64,000 nucleotides of DNA from Incurvaria masculella (lineage: Eukaryota > Arthropoda > Insecta > Lepidoptera > Incurvariidae), in contig OX335650.1 in NCBI GenBank assembly GCA_946894095.1, positions 5,704,001 through 5,768,000 of the forward strand, in the 5' to 3' direction. Made by a program: the position numbers and the translations under genes. Under the pieces are notes generated by a model, which was not told the DNA's origin, did not search any database, and saw only the letters and a program-made list of their open reading frames with translations. Of the stretch, positions 1-10,116 are shown in pieces; positions within the stretch are counted from its first letter, which is position 1, and every line of letters begins with the position of its first letter.

Positions 1-232
1 TAAACTGTAGGTCCCCTTCCTTAATTACTAGGTGGTAGGGTTAATCCCGCCCGGGTTGGTACCATCGCATTGAATGAACGATGGTCGAAGCGGCAATGAA
101 AATTGTCCGTGTTTTCCATCCAGTTCAATGTAGCCGAGCAATATAAGGAAGGTCCTGGCATGGCACCTATTTCCCATGTGGTGTGTTGGGCTAATACCAT
201 GACAGAAGGATCATGTCCAGTCACATAAAAAA
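1..232 (+). repeat. SINE-A body copy, cut by the window edge
   Basis: About 230 bp of an interspersed repeat that recurs at least ten times in this window; I call it SINE-A. The copy runs from the phrase ctgtaggtccccttcc through ggtaccatcgcattgaatga and tggcatggcaccta to an A-rich tail after catgtccagtcacat. A-tail and many diverged copies on both strands fit a short retroposon. More complete copies carry extra 5' modules (see 44076-44463 and 14698-14920). The family name is unknown to me. Confidence 0.75.
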
Positions 233-257
233 AAAACTCCCAAATACCTATAGACTA

Positions 258-294
258 GGAGGTCGCGATAAAAATGGTAATGATAACGTGAATA
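258..294. repeat. Terminal fragment of a long-TIR MITE
   Basis: The words ggaggtcgcgataaaaatgg and ggtaatgataacgt match the end of the inverted-repeat element at 28361-28906. Only the outermost 35 bp or so are present here, so this is a solo end or a truncated copy. Confidence 0.5.
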
Positions 295-322
295 ATAATA
301 ATAATGACTAAACCTATGAAGC

Positions 323-434
323 TAAGGGCCTTTTTAACCTACTGCTGATTAGTTTAATCGCCACATATTAAGTGCAGCTTGCAATCAATACCGAGTAAAA
401 TATAATCAGCACTTCAGTAATAAAGGCCTTTTAA
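323..434. mobile_element. Small MITE with AAGGGCCTTT-type ends
   Basis: The left end taagggccttttta and the right end taataaaggcctttta are imperfect inverted copies. The inner parts also pair (tactgctga against tcagcacttcagta). About 112 bp, non-coding. The same ends bound a 77-bp element at 32984-33060, so this is a small family of short hairpin MITEs. TTAA is present at the right end only. Confidence 0.55.
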
Positions 435-512
435 GTGTCAATTAAAATAACTCAGCAGTTGGTAAAACCAGGTTGAGTGTGTCGGTCTGCCGATTATGTA
501 GGAGCATTTCCC

Positions 513-1319
513 TTAAGGTGGCCCAACCCGGCGGGACTAACTCATTCGCGGGCACGGTACAAAACCGTGCTGTTGCGCTCTGAGACCTTCTCTGTTTCAA
601 AGAAAGACAGGCTCCGTGATGAGGAAGATGCAACATGTCCACAAAAAAGACTATGTGCAAAGTGTATGATTTGGTAAGATTTACGAAAATTTTAATATAT
701 AAAATTTTAAACGACTTATAGCTAAAAGTAAACCACGACCGCTGTAGTAAAAAATCTAACAAAAACCAAATAGATTATAATTCTTGATTAAATAAGCTAT
801 TTCTGATGACTAGTCTTTTTAAGATATTCTTACTTTATTATTGCATAATCCACCTCCAAAGTTGTTGCATAAAATACGCGAAAAATTCGAACTTTCGGAC
901 CTTAGAACTCAGAAATCCAACACAATTTTAGAATGCAAACGGTCATCAGACATCTAGTTCGATGAAATAAAGCTATTTTGAGCAAAATTTGGGCAATAAA
1001 TTTGGTTGTGGATTAACTCAACGATAAAACAAAAATTAATAAAAAATCTTAGTCATCCAACCTAGCCTGTTCCATGAAAATTAAAAATTAATTTAGTTTT
1101 TATTTGATTTTAAAGTATATCACGGACTACAGCGTCCGTGATATACTTTGAGCTGCAAGTCATTTTGAATTTATTTATTTTGTAAATCTAACCAAAAGAA
1201 ACACTTTGCAAATTGTTTGCTTTCTTTTTCTTTAAAACAGAGACAGTGCCAGAGCGCAACATAATGATTTTGTGCTGTGCCCGTGAATGAGTTAGTCCCG
1301 TCGGGAAGGGCCACCTTAA
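513..1319. mobile_element. TTAA-bounded foldback MITE, both ends of the same 'head' type
   Basis: Starts with TTAAGGTGGCCCAACCCG at 513 and ends in the inverted form of TTAAGGTGGCCC at 1319, with TTAA at both borders. The related copies at 22720-23269 and 29655-30205 have one TTAAGGTGGCCC end and one different end (ggtgagcc or ggtagg type). Here both ends carry the first type followed by the same downstream words (actaactcattc, cgggcac), so the copy looks like two heads joined tail to tail. The TTAA target points to a piggyBac-like non-autonomous element; this is inference. Confidence 0.6.
1112..1149. repeat. Perfect 16-bp-arm hairpin
   Basis: The arms aaagtatatcacggac and gtccgtgatatacttt are perfect reverse complements around a 6-bp loop (tacagc). 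It lies inside the TTAA foldback element, near the point where the two opposed heads meet. Confidence 0.8.
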
Positions 1320-2167
1320 ACGTAATAAAAATAAATTAGAAATGTTTTTATTTACGAAAACAATTTCATGTGACATCAGAGGGCGCAAGCACTGTATTTC
1401 CACCGATCGTAGTGATCCCCTTTCTATTGAATGCACCGAAATCTGTACGAATACGAGGCTTTTTGTGACCGAACAATGCGTTGACCATTTATAGAATGCC
1501 CTCATTGTTCCGAGAGCCGAATGTTTCCATTGAACCCGGAGTTCTGTAGATTGAGCTTAGCCAAGCGCAGGTAGGCCCGAAATACGTTTTGCACAATAAG
1601 CCCATGCGTTTGGTGATTTAAAAAAAAATTGAAGTGTTTCATCTAAAGATATCAAGGTAAAACAAAAACGTTTACCATGTTTTATGACGCTTACACGCAT
1701 AACTCTTTGTAGTGAATTTATGGAAATCCATTAAAATTGTGCCAAATATAACCTTACCATTTTTATTTAATTGGGTTACCATTCTATGCCGCCGCATTGA
1801 AGTCTGGCGCCATGATTAAGCTGTAGTTAAATGTTCTAGAACAAATAATGTACAGTGTCTAACGCAATCTCTAGCCAAATATTAGGATGAGATAAAAAAG
1901 CCGACAGCGTGGCAGTCACGAGGGCAATAACCTGCATGGACTACGTAATTCGTGTATGTAAGAGTAAGAAATCTTTCGAAATTAATTTTCTATGCAATAC
2001 ATGCGTTACTTGCCTCTATTTTACACAGTTTTCCAATGCTTGCAACATTTTTTTATGTTTTAACGGTGCATTGAAAAAAACTGTATGCTCTTTAGTTTAT
2101 GTAAATAAAAACAGGCTACGTTTGTGGCTCCCGAGACCATATTCGGTTTCAGGATCGGTGGTTGAGT

Positions 2168-2487
2168 AAAAACCGGCCAAGTGCGATTCGGACTCACGCA
2201 CGAAGGGTTCCGTACCACCGTAACACCAAAAATCACGTTTTTTGTATGGGGCCCTCTTTTAATTTTTATAATTTTTTTATTTTACCTATTTGTTGTTATA
2301 GCGGCAAAATAAATACAAACTCTGTGAAAATTTCAGCTGCCTACCTATTACGGTTCATGAGATACAGCCCTGTGTCTGTCACGGACGGACGGACGGACGG
2401 ACGGACGGACGGACGGACGTTCGGACGGACAGCGGAGGGTTAGTAATAGGGTTCCGTTTTCACCCTTTGGGTACGGAACACTAAAAA
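2168..2487 (+). repeat. TCCG-repeat element, copy a (nearly complete)
   Basis: This interspersed element occurs nine times in the window. In this orientation it begins with aaccggccaagtgcgattcg, passes gggttccgtaccacc, gtttttgtatggggcc, ttcagctgcctacctattac and tcatgagatacagccctgtg, then a (ggac)n tract, and ends ccctttgggtacggaaca. It is non-coding and has no long terminal inverted repeat. Such copies are common in lepidopteran genomes. The head-to-tail dimer at 48671-49366 bears on how it moves. Confidence 0.8.
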
Positions 2488-2650
2488 CGACCAGGTTTTT
2501 TATTAAGGGGCTAGAGAGAGTCTACTTTTACCACCTGAGAGGTGCCCGACCACCATCGAGAAAGCGTAGCCACGTTTGAGTGGTAATACAATGATGGTAG
2601 TGCCGGCCATTCAGTCCGCGTATTCGGGACGCGTAACATAGTACATACTA

Positions 2651-3560
2651 TGATCAAAAAGTTCCGGAAATTAATAAATAAAAAAAATTTGTGTTAATTT
2701 TCAGATAGATTTATTTTATCACCTTCAAAATAACAACTGTCTGAAGCGATGCACATACGCCAACGCTTAACCCATTCTTCCATACACTTTTAATAGTCCG
2801 GTGAAGGAATGGCTTTCAATGCCTTCGTCGCATTTTCTTTTATTTCATCGATGCTCGAAAATCTCTTTCCACGAAGGGGTAATTAAAGTTTTGAGAACAG
2901 GAAAAAGTCACATGGTGGAATATCCGGAGAATAAGATGCCTGTTGGATTGTATTTACAGTATGTTTGGTCAAATAATCGGTCACGATGCGCGCTTTGTGA
3001 GACGGAACATTGTAATGGTGCAAGATCCATGAGTTGTTTTGCCACAATTCCGGTCGTTTTCTACGCACAGCATCTCTCAAACGCTTAATTACGGCCAGGT
3101 AGTTCTCCTTATTGACTGTTTGACGATTTTCGGGTACGATTTCTTGAACTTTTTCGACGTTATCATCGGTAGTTGATGTTGAAGGGCGTCCACGACGAGG
3201 TGCATCGTCAACTTCTTTGAGACCATTTTTGAATGACGAATACCACTCGTATACTCTTGTTTTTGAGAGAGCAGAGTCCCCGTAGGCTTTTTGTAGCATT
3301 TTGAATGCATCAGCACAAGAGATTTCGTTAGAAACACAAAACTTCAAACAAATTCTTTGTTCAATATTTTTTTCCATTTTGAAATGCGACGAACTTCAAA
3401 AACTTGATTGATATAAACACCCGCCAAACAATTACTAATGACATTTAATATTTGACATTTGGCAGGAGTGTCAGGGAAAGGTGTACCAACCTGAGAAAAA
3501 ATATTCGAATCGTTAAAGCGTTTTAAATTCAAACTACAAATTCCCGGAACTTATTGATCA
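2651..3560 (-). mobile_element. mariner-like transposon, 910 bp, internally deleted
   Basis: Both ends are intact inverted repeats: left TGATCAAAAAGTTCCGG, right the complement of TGATCAATAAGTTCCGG. Each is flanked by the TA dinucleotide (2649-2650 and 3561-3562) that mariners duplicate on insertion. The single transposase gene is on the minus strand and is broken. Autonomous mariners are about 1.3 kb, so roughly 400 bp have been lost. It is non-autonomous, but its ends could in principle be mobilised in trans. Confidence 0.93.
2883..3377 (-). pseudogene. mariner transposase, internally deleted pseudogene
   Basis: A 164-codon remnant of a cut-and-paste transposase that is normally about 345 residues. 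Residues 1-88 are the N-terminal DNA-binding helix-turn-helix part, with the family's YEWYSSFKNG stretch. At about residue 88 the sequence jumps to the catalytic C-terminal third. The usual HHDN motif reads HHYN, so the second catalytic aspartate is replaced by Tyr122. The third is kept at Asp157 in PPCDFFLF, spaced 34 residues apart as in a D,D34D enzyme. The first catalytic Asp lies in the deleted part. Frame-shifted C-terminal remains continue leftward to about 2740. It cannot be an active enzyme. Confidence 0.92.
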
Positions 3561-3673
3561 TAGTGTATGGTCATTACAATAATTGGCGTCCTGTGCAGTT
3601 CTCCAAACTCTGGGTTTTTTGCGGTTATCGATTTGATGCAAGGAAAGACCTATCGAGTCCAAGGAGCCAAACG

Positions 3674-3877
3674 GGGGGTCATTCAGGTAAAAGTGAGTTT
3701 TTAATTCGGGAGTGAGTTAACCTAAAAATGACTGGAAATTGATTATTATTTAAACAACGGAACTGTTTTTTTACCTTCCAACATAATCATGAAATAAAAT
3801 GGAAACATGAACTATTAAAAAAAGTGAGTTGATATTAAGTGCCGAACTCGAACTCACTCTTACCTGAATGGTCCCCC
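3674..3877. mobile_element. MITE with GGGGG-CATTCAGGTAA ends
   Basis: 204 bp bounded by inverted repeats: left gggggtcattcaggtaaaag, right the complement of gggggaccattcaggtaaga. The match continues into a gtgagtt word on both sides. Non-coding interior. I see no clear target duplication and do not know the family. Confidence 0.65.
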
Positions 3878-4140
3878 AGGAGATGATTCGTCTCACATTG
3901 CGTGTCTCACATAGGCACACACGCTGCGCGGGCACGCTAGGTTATTTCTAAGGTTCCCACATCTTGTAGAGCAGCAGAAATAATGACGCACTCTGTTAAG
4001 GACTGCCAGCTCTTTTGAGGTTGGTTTGGTTGCATCCTCGATGTGGAGTTCGTAGTTCAGGTCCTGCGTCAGGTCGACAACGAGAATCCAAATGTGGTCA
4101 ATACACAGAGTAGAACTCTCAAGGCCATGCAATATCATTT

Positions 4141-4335
4141 TTACGGTTCCGTACCCAAAGGGTGCCAACGGAACCCTATTACTGAGCCTCCGCTGTCTGT
4201 CCGTCCGTCCGTCCGTCCGTCTGCCACAGGGCTGTATCTCATAAACCGTAATAGGTAGGTAGCTGAAATTTTTACAAAGTGTGTATTTATTTTGCCGCTA
4301 TAAAAACAAATAGGTAAAATTAAAAAAAAAAAAAA
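4141..4335 (-). repeat. TCCG-repeat element, copy b (truncated)
   Basis: Starts at ggttccgtacccaaagggtg, has the (tccg)n tract at 4199-4222, then gctgtatctcataaaccg and tttattttgccgctat, and stops in an A-rich stretch. The cggccaag end is missing. Confidence 0.8.
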
Positions 4336-4804
4336 TTAAAGAGCTGGCTCGACTAAGAAATTCTCGGTTCGCGAATCGGTTGAGAAATGTGGCCTGTAGA
4401 GAACAGCCGGGCATACGAAAGCATTTTTTGTCCAATCTTGAAACGGAGACTTTCGCTACGCTGGGTCAATAAGCAACGGATATACGACTGCACTCTAGCC
4501 TTACGGCATCGAAGCAAGGTGGTGGCAGCAGCGTCGAGGGTGATCGTCGAATGTTTCCAGCTCATTAAGTTGGCCACTGATGTCGCAAATGGTGTGGAAA
4601 CGTGATGGCTCCTTACGTGGACCGGCGCGATAAACCTTAACAGACGGTGCAGGACGAGTCCGTTATGTTGAGTGAATACTGCATTTTGTGGCTTGTAATC
4701 TTGTGGTTATACTTTTACTTACCAATCCTCGGTGTATGTGTGACAGCGTTGATTAATTTACGTCGAGAAGACATGTTAATATGTTAAGGAATGTGACATG
4801 TATG

Positions 4805-4880
4805 TATGAAGTAAAGAAAGCAGTATATTCGTAAAGTAGTTCTTTTTACAGTGATCTTTCTTTAACTAATGTGTCCTGAT
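4805..4880 (+). repeat. SINE-B tail fragment
   Basis: The words cagtatattcgtaaagtag and tctttaactaatgtgtcctg match the 3' part of the tRNA-like SINE at 22310-22590, inverted, and the fragment at 23275-23350. Confidence 0.5.
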
Positions 4881-4887
4881 TAATTAA

Positions 4888-5690
4888 AGGAATTAGGTGC
4901 CATGCCAGGAGCTTTCTTTTTAAAAAAACACAGACAATTTTAGTTCCGTTTGGACTTTCGTTTTAACCAATGTAATCCTCCCAACCTGGCCGTGCTTAAC
5001 TCGAGTCGTATTCACTACGTATAATATTCACAACGTATAATAGTATTTTTTCCCAAAAAAATAAAACCATGCATATCGTATAATATTCACAACGTATAAT
5101 GTTATACGTTGTGCATGAGTTTAAAAATAAAATCAACTCTTTGCATCATGCAGAACGTCTAATAGTCACAACGTATAATATTCCTAACATGAATTAACAA
5201 AAAAAGAAAACCATGCAGAACGTATAATATGCCAAGAAGCACTGCATAACGCGCCCTAATGACGATACATTTAAGGCTGAAATTGCTACGAATCGATATT
5301 TGTTGAAGAGTAACAATTTGCTACAACGCTAATTGAGACGGTCGAAAAGTCGCGTGCGAGTATACGCTTTAAAAGTATATTCATAAGGGCGCTTATCGTA
5401 TTAAAAGTTTTTGGATTATATGATATGCATGGTTTTCTTTTTTTGTTAAATGAAGATCATAATATTATACGTTGTGACTATTATACGTTATGCATGGAGA
5501 AATAAGTAATTTAATTTTTTAAACTTCTTCATGCACTACGTATAAGATTATACGATCTGCCGTTTATACGTTGTGCATGGTTTTAAAATTTTGTTAAAAT
5601 ATGACATTATACGATCTGCATATTAGACGTTCTGCCGTTCCCCCCTTAAATCTACTACCTAGTAGGGGAAGGGGACCTACAGTTTGGATG
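4888..5690 (-). repeat. SINE-A copy split by a TTAA insertion
   Basis: Left piece 4888-4999 reads aattaggtgccatgccagga through to cctggccgtgcttaa. The right piece resumes at 5646 with ttaaatctactacctagtag and ggggacctacagttt. Other SINE-A copies have these two pieces contiguous, so the 646 bp between them are a later insertion. Confidence 0.6.
5000..5645. mobile_element. Insertion with arrayed AACGTATAAT motifs, TTAA at both sides
   Basis: The left third carries many plus-strand copies of acgtataat, often as tcacaacgtataat. The right third carries the inverse attatacgtt, often followed by gtgcatgg. The middle (about 5235-5400) lacks the motif. This opposed layout resembles subterminal transposase-binding repeats of DNA transposons. 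TTAA lies at 4996-4999 and 5646-5649, and the insert sits in a SINE-A copy. No coding sequence. A non-autonomous DNA element is likely; the superfamily is unknown. Confidence 0.55.
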
Positions 5691-5778
5691 GATTACGAAC
5701 GATGGCTCATCTCGCTTCCATAACAAAATGCTTGCACTCATAAAGAGGAAGAAAGTGTTACATGAATGGGCAGGGTTT

Positions 5779-5862
5779 TTAGGGTTTCGTACCCAAAGGG
5801 TGCCAACGAAACCCTATTACTAACCCTCCGCTGTCCGTCCGCCCATCCGTCCGTCTGTCCCA
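5779..5862 (-). repeat. TCCG-repeat element, copy c (short, interrupted)
   Basis: From agggtttcgtacccaaaggg to the (tccg) tract. Where other copies continue with cagggctgtatctcatg, this one passes straight into the hairpin element at 5863-6430. Confidence 0.7.
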
Positions 5863-6430
5863 GGGGCTGGGATAGCCATGTTTGGCTATCCCAGCCCCAT
5901 AGTAACTATTTACGTTTACTGATTGCTGCGCAAGACAAGAGGATTATCAAAAAATGTGGTCACAATTTGGAACTCATCACTTTTTGGTTGACTCAGAGTT
6001 TCATGGATTTTGGAAAAATAAATTCAGTCTGTCTGCACATAGATCTTTCAACAGTTTGTTTCTCATAACCCATGACCTCTGGCAAGCAAGGCAAGTCGCC
6101 GCGCCCCTTCGCTACGAGCTGCTAAGGCATGACTGGCTGAGGTACCGATGTAAAAAGGACATGCGTCCTGCTTTGTTAGAACTGTTGGAGGAGCGGAATG
6201 CCCGCAAATAAATCAAGAAATAACAACAAAATGCCTACATTCACTGGTACCGTGATTGATAGGTACCAAAAGAAATTGATCTATTTTTTAAAATCCATGA
6301 AGCCTTATGCCAACCAGAGAGCAAAGAATTCAAAATGTTGACTAACTTCTTTAACAAGTCTCTTGCGCTGCGCAATAAACACACAAAACGTTACTATGGG
6401 GCTGGCATAGTCAAACATGGCTAAAGCCCC
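5863..6430. mobile_element. Long-TIR MITE with a terminal hairpin
   Basis: The left end is a perfect 15-bp hairpin, ggggctgggatagcc, loop atgttt, ggctatcccagcccc (5863-5898). The right end (6398-6430) is a diverged inverse copy, and similarity continues inward over about 70 bp (ccagccccatagtaac, ttgctgcgcaag). Element of about 568 bp sitting inside a TCCG repeat. It encloses a small ORF with coding-like character. Confidence 0.65.
5954..6211 (+). CDS. Small ORF inside a MITE, unknown function
   Basis: 85 codons. The last 40 residues (from about RQVAAPLRYELLRHDW to EERNARK) are charged, helix-prone and compositionally protein-like, and end in a clean TAA. The first half is less convincing. 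It lies wholly between the inverted ends of the element at 5863-6430, so it could be a piece of host gene captured by the MITE or a remnant of the element's own gene. There is no promoter evidence. I do not recognise the protein. Confidence 0.3.
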   Translation: MWSQFGTHHFLVDSEFHGFWKNKFSLSAHRSFNSLFLITHDLWQARQVAAPLRYELLRHDWLRYRCKKDMRPALLELLEERNARK

Positions 6431-6842
6431 AATCAAATCAAGAAAAAAAAAAGAAATAGATTCTGACCATTATGCTATACAACGTACATAGGTACATAAT
6501 AACTCAATGATTCAGATGTTTTCTTTTCCGCAACTACAAACGCACCTACTCCAAAAGTAAATTATTTTTGATGCGAGAAGAGCGTGGGAGCAATTTGGCG
6601 GCGTTAATATGTTTCGGATATTGGTAAATATTCGCATTGCGTGCGCTCGCTTGTGTACCTACGGAGGGGATCGGAGCAAGGAGCAGGTTAAGTCCTGCAT
6701 CACTCACGCGAACACTCCCATCGCTGCTGTGGGGTCTAGAGTCGACTGTTTCGATTCGTATTTACTACGGAAATATAGCAGCAATGATGTATGTTTACGA
6801 ACAAATTTATGTTCCTGACACAGAAAAAAATGTGGCAGCTCA

Positions 6843-7495
6843 TTCACATACACACCTTCTCTCATTGCCACTCTTTTACACACCCTCACACCCTAACACA
6901 CCTTCGGAAAAGGATGCGCTGAAAACCAGCTTCGCAGCGTTTGCTGCGTTCCAGCTGAGAGCATACCCATTCAGTGCAACACAATATAAGCCTCGAGGTC
7001 TAAATGATAGTTGTAAATTACTTTTTTCTTTGCTTGATTAATTGGTGTTCTATGTATTTTCGTGTGTTGTGGCTGAATAAACTATTAGAATTTGAATTTT
7101 AATCTGTTAGCTTTTGTAAGTGCGAACCATCTGAATCACAGTCTTTTTCCTGAGGGTACTATTTTACTTAATTTCTTCTGTTTTTTTCTTCCAGTTTTTT
7201 TCTATTTGAATGTAATTTCATTGACTTTTCTCTGTTTAACCATGTACCTAAGGTTTTTCTATTCCATTCTATTCTACTTTATTTTCCGTTAAGGTATTGA
7301 TAAATGGCTTTTAATTGTAAACGAATGCTTTACAGTGAGGTAAATCACCGTAAGGAATGTGCTGTGTGGGTTCCGACACGTAAATAAAATAAAAATGTAC
7401 CCACTGAATTTCCACTCGAGTATGTCGTAAGAGCCGACTAAGGCATTCTTCGTTTGTGGGTCGGATTCCATGTTAAACTGTAGGTCCCTTCCTTC
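6843..7495. repeat. 653-bp tandem duplication, unit 1
   Basis: The unit begins at ttcacatacacaccttctct and ends with ctgtaggtcccttccttc. It recurs immediately downstream with an exact period of 653 bp. The unit ends in a SINE-A-like border (taaactgtaggtccc) preceded by gccttagtcggctcttacga in inverse, a module also seen next to SINE-A at 14840-14915. The short ORFs in it look incidental. Confidence 0.9.
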
Positions 7496-8148
7496 TTCAC
7501 ATACACACCTTCTCTCATTGCCACTCTTTTACACACCCTCACACCCTAACACACCTTCGGAAAAGGATGCGCTGAAAACCAGCTTCGCAGCGTTTGCTGC
7601 GTTCCAGCTGAGAGCATAGCCATTCAGTGCAACACAATATAAGCCTCGAGGTCTAAATGATAGTTGTAAATTACTTTTTTCTTTGCTTGATTAATTGGTG
7701 TTCTATGTATTTTCGTGTGTTGTGGCTGAATAAACTATTAGAATTTGAATTTTAATCTGTTAGCTTTTGTAAGTGCGAACCATCTGAATCACAGTCTTTT
7801 TCCTGAGGGTACTATTTTACTTAATTTCTTCTGTTTTTTTCTTCCAGTTTTTTTCTATTTGAATGTAATTTCATTGACTTTTCTCTGTTTAACCATGTAC
7901 CTAAGGTTTTTCTATTCCATTCTATTGTACTTTATTTTCCGTTAAGGTATTGATAAATGGCTTTTAATTGTAAACGAATGCTTTACAGTGAGGTAAATCA
8001 CCGTAAGGAATGTGCTGTGTGGGTTCCGACACGTAAATAAAATAAAAATGTACCCACTGAATTTCCACTCGAGTATGTCGTAAGAGCCGACTAAGGCATT
8101 CTTCGTTTGTGGGTCGGATTCCATGTTAAACTGTAGGTCCCTTCCTTC
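7496..8148. repeat. 653-bp tandem duplication, unit 2
   Basis: Head-to-tail copy of 6843-7495. I found only two or three differences by eye, for example gcatagcc for gcataccc near 7615 and ctattgtac for ctattctac near 7923. That is well under 1% divergence: either a very recent duplication or an assembly artefact. Confidence 0.9.
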
Positions 8149-8805
8149 TTTACTAGGTGGTATTCAATATCGGAGTTTGGGAGCCATAAATGGCACTCAT
8201 GATGATGTTGATTTTTTAAAACTGCAAAATAAAAACCCAATTTTATTTAACTAAATTGAGACAAAATAATTTTGTTTCGTTATATTGACGATAGTTTGAA
8301 TGCTAAGACAAACAATTTGTATGCTTCTAAAATCAAGACTTAAGACTTTATAGTCCGTGAATTTGAATGATTTTGGTTTTTTTATTGCGGCAAAGTTGTA
8401 TATATCAAATATTGTTGCTTAAATACTTCAATGCCAATTTATTGAGACCACATTAGACACGGACTCAATATATTATTTCTTTGAATTTTTTTTTATGTAT
8501 AAATATAAACCATTTTCTTTCGCGAATTCGATATAACTACTGCCAGGCTAGGCCTGCTGATGGGCCGTTCGTGTCGGCCCAAGTTTCCAGTCGGCCACTT
8601 TCTCAGTCGATTTTCGCTTTAGCGGGTGTCGCGTGCGGCGCAGCCGATGTCGTGCTGAGATTTATTTCGCGACGAGGTGCTCCATTTCAGCACAATTTCA
8701 GGGCTCGCGAGCTCATTTCTTTTCTATTTGTGGGCCACATATTTCGTTAACTCGGCGGAAAATAGCCCTAAAATTAAAATGTTTTATCGAACATGAGGAA
8801 CACTA
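8149..8805. other. No gene recognised
   Basis: Starts with the residual SINE-A words actaggtggta. The rest is AT-rich, with a GC-richer patch at about 8545-8710. I see no convincing coding or RNA feature. Confidence 0.4.
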
Positions 8806-9350
8806 ATTCAATTCAATTCTTTATTCGTCCTTAGGTACACTTTGTTACACTTAGACAAATTCAATATCAAAAAAAGGATCAAGTAGTCATATATTATGCA
8901 AGGAAATTAAATAAAGGAAATAGCATAAAAAATGTCATATTATAGTCAAGAAATAAAAAATAAGTTAAATACAAAATCAAAACTCAATCGGTATGCAATC
9001 GAATTAATAAAATCTTAAGAGTAATACATAACTTAACCTAGAATGACTAGATAAACTTATCACTAAACACATCTATCAAACTATAGTAACTTTTATTTAT
9101 CAGTATAATTTTTACTTTGCTCTCGAACTCTCTGTCTTCAAGGTTTCTTACTTCAAGAGGTAATTTGTTGTAAAACTTAGCACTGGTAATAACAAAGCTT
9201 GTCGACATTTTATGCAATCTGTGACCAGGTACTTGAATGTTTTCCCTGTATCTAGTATTATAGTTATGAATTTCAGAAATTCGTGGCGTATTCACTAGAT
9301 TCCTCCTCGCATAACACAAGCATTGAAGAACATATCCATAGTCTATAGTC
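8806..9350 (-). pseudogene. 5'-truncated LINE: C-terminus of a Jockey/CR1-type RT ORF and 3' tail
   Basis: The minus strand encodes the family's C-terminal domain, readable from about 9345 to 9047: YNTRYRENIQVPGHRL, then SAKFYNKLPLEVR and KSYYSLIDVF. This downstream of a reverse transcriptase is typical of Jockey/CR1-clade LINEs and is parallel to residues 350-415 of the ORF ending at 36796. The 3' end finishes in ataaagaattgaattgaatt, a short (gaatt)n tail as such elements have. The RT core is absent, so this is a dead-on-arrival copy. Confidence 0.88.
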
Positions 9351-9852
9351 TATAATGATCTATAGTCCGGTTATTTCTGGTATATGAACGGGGACGGTCT
9401 TGTTACGCATTTTAAAACGTCAGAGAATAGCGTAATGCGTTCCGTCATATCATAGTAGTGCAAGCTGAATAGGATGACAGTTCGGATCTGAGTATTATAT
9501 GATGGGACTGAGGGAAATTCGTTCCGTGCTCGCCTGCGGTTTGAGTGTGGTTTGCTGGCGAATAATAAAAAAAAACCATTTAAAACAATATGTTGATCCG
9601 TCTACCAAACTTCACAGGATTATCCGCTGAGCTAATTTGAAGATTGCCTGAAAATGTTAACAAAATCTTATTAGATATTAACATATTATTATGAGATCCT
9701 TAGAAGAGTAACTTATGAGTTAAAATCACTCACAAAATTTCTAGAAATATTGTCCACCGAAGAAGAAAATCACAAGGGGAAATCTTTAATCGCAATCGTT
9801 GTATTATTGGGTAAATAGAAAGTGATCTAATGTTTGTGGAAAAAGGTTTAAA

Positions 9853-10116
9853 TTGCCAATGGACTTCTCCGAGGAATATAAGACGGTTTTTCGATGCACA
9901 GGGCCATTCATTTTAACGTTCGAACTAATGACTGACTATTTATCAGATCGCAATTTCGTAATAGATACCCACCTTATAGAACTTTTGATAGAAGTATTAA
10001 ATGTTGAGAAGTGGGAAAATTCTCTGCTGTGCTTAGACATACATTTTAATATTATGAAAATAATAGAGCCGAAGTTAATCTCGAATAAATGTACTTATCT
10101 CTTTAAGCGAATGTAA
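9853..10116 (+). CDS. Hypothetical 87-residue ORF with a downstream AATAAA
   Basis: Starts MPMDFSEEYKTV and continues with regularly spaced hydrophobics (THLIELLIEVLNVEKWENSLL) suggesting helices. The stop is followed by gagataaataaagatt, a plausible polyadenylation signal about 20 bp on. It could be a terminal exon or a gene fragment. I see no homology that I recognise and no clear splice acceptor. Confidence is low that it is expressed. Confidence 0.25.
   Translation: MPMDFSEEYKTVFRCTGPFILTFELMTDYLSDRNFVIDTHLIELLIEVLNVEKWENSLLCLDIHFNIMKIIEPKLISNKCTYLFKRM

Noticed and set aside
7092..7292. Identical 66-codon ORFs at 7092 and 7745
   Set aside because: They are the two units of the 653-bp duplication; the hydrophobic translation comes from T-rich DNA.
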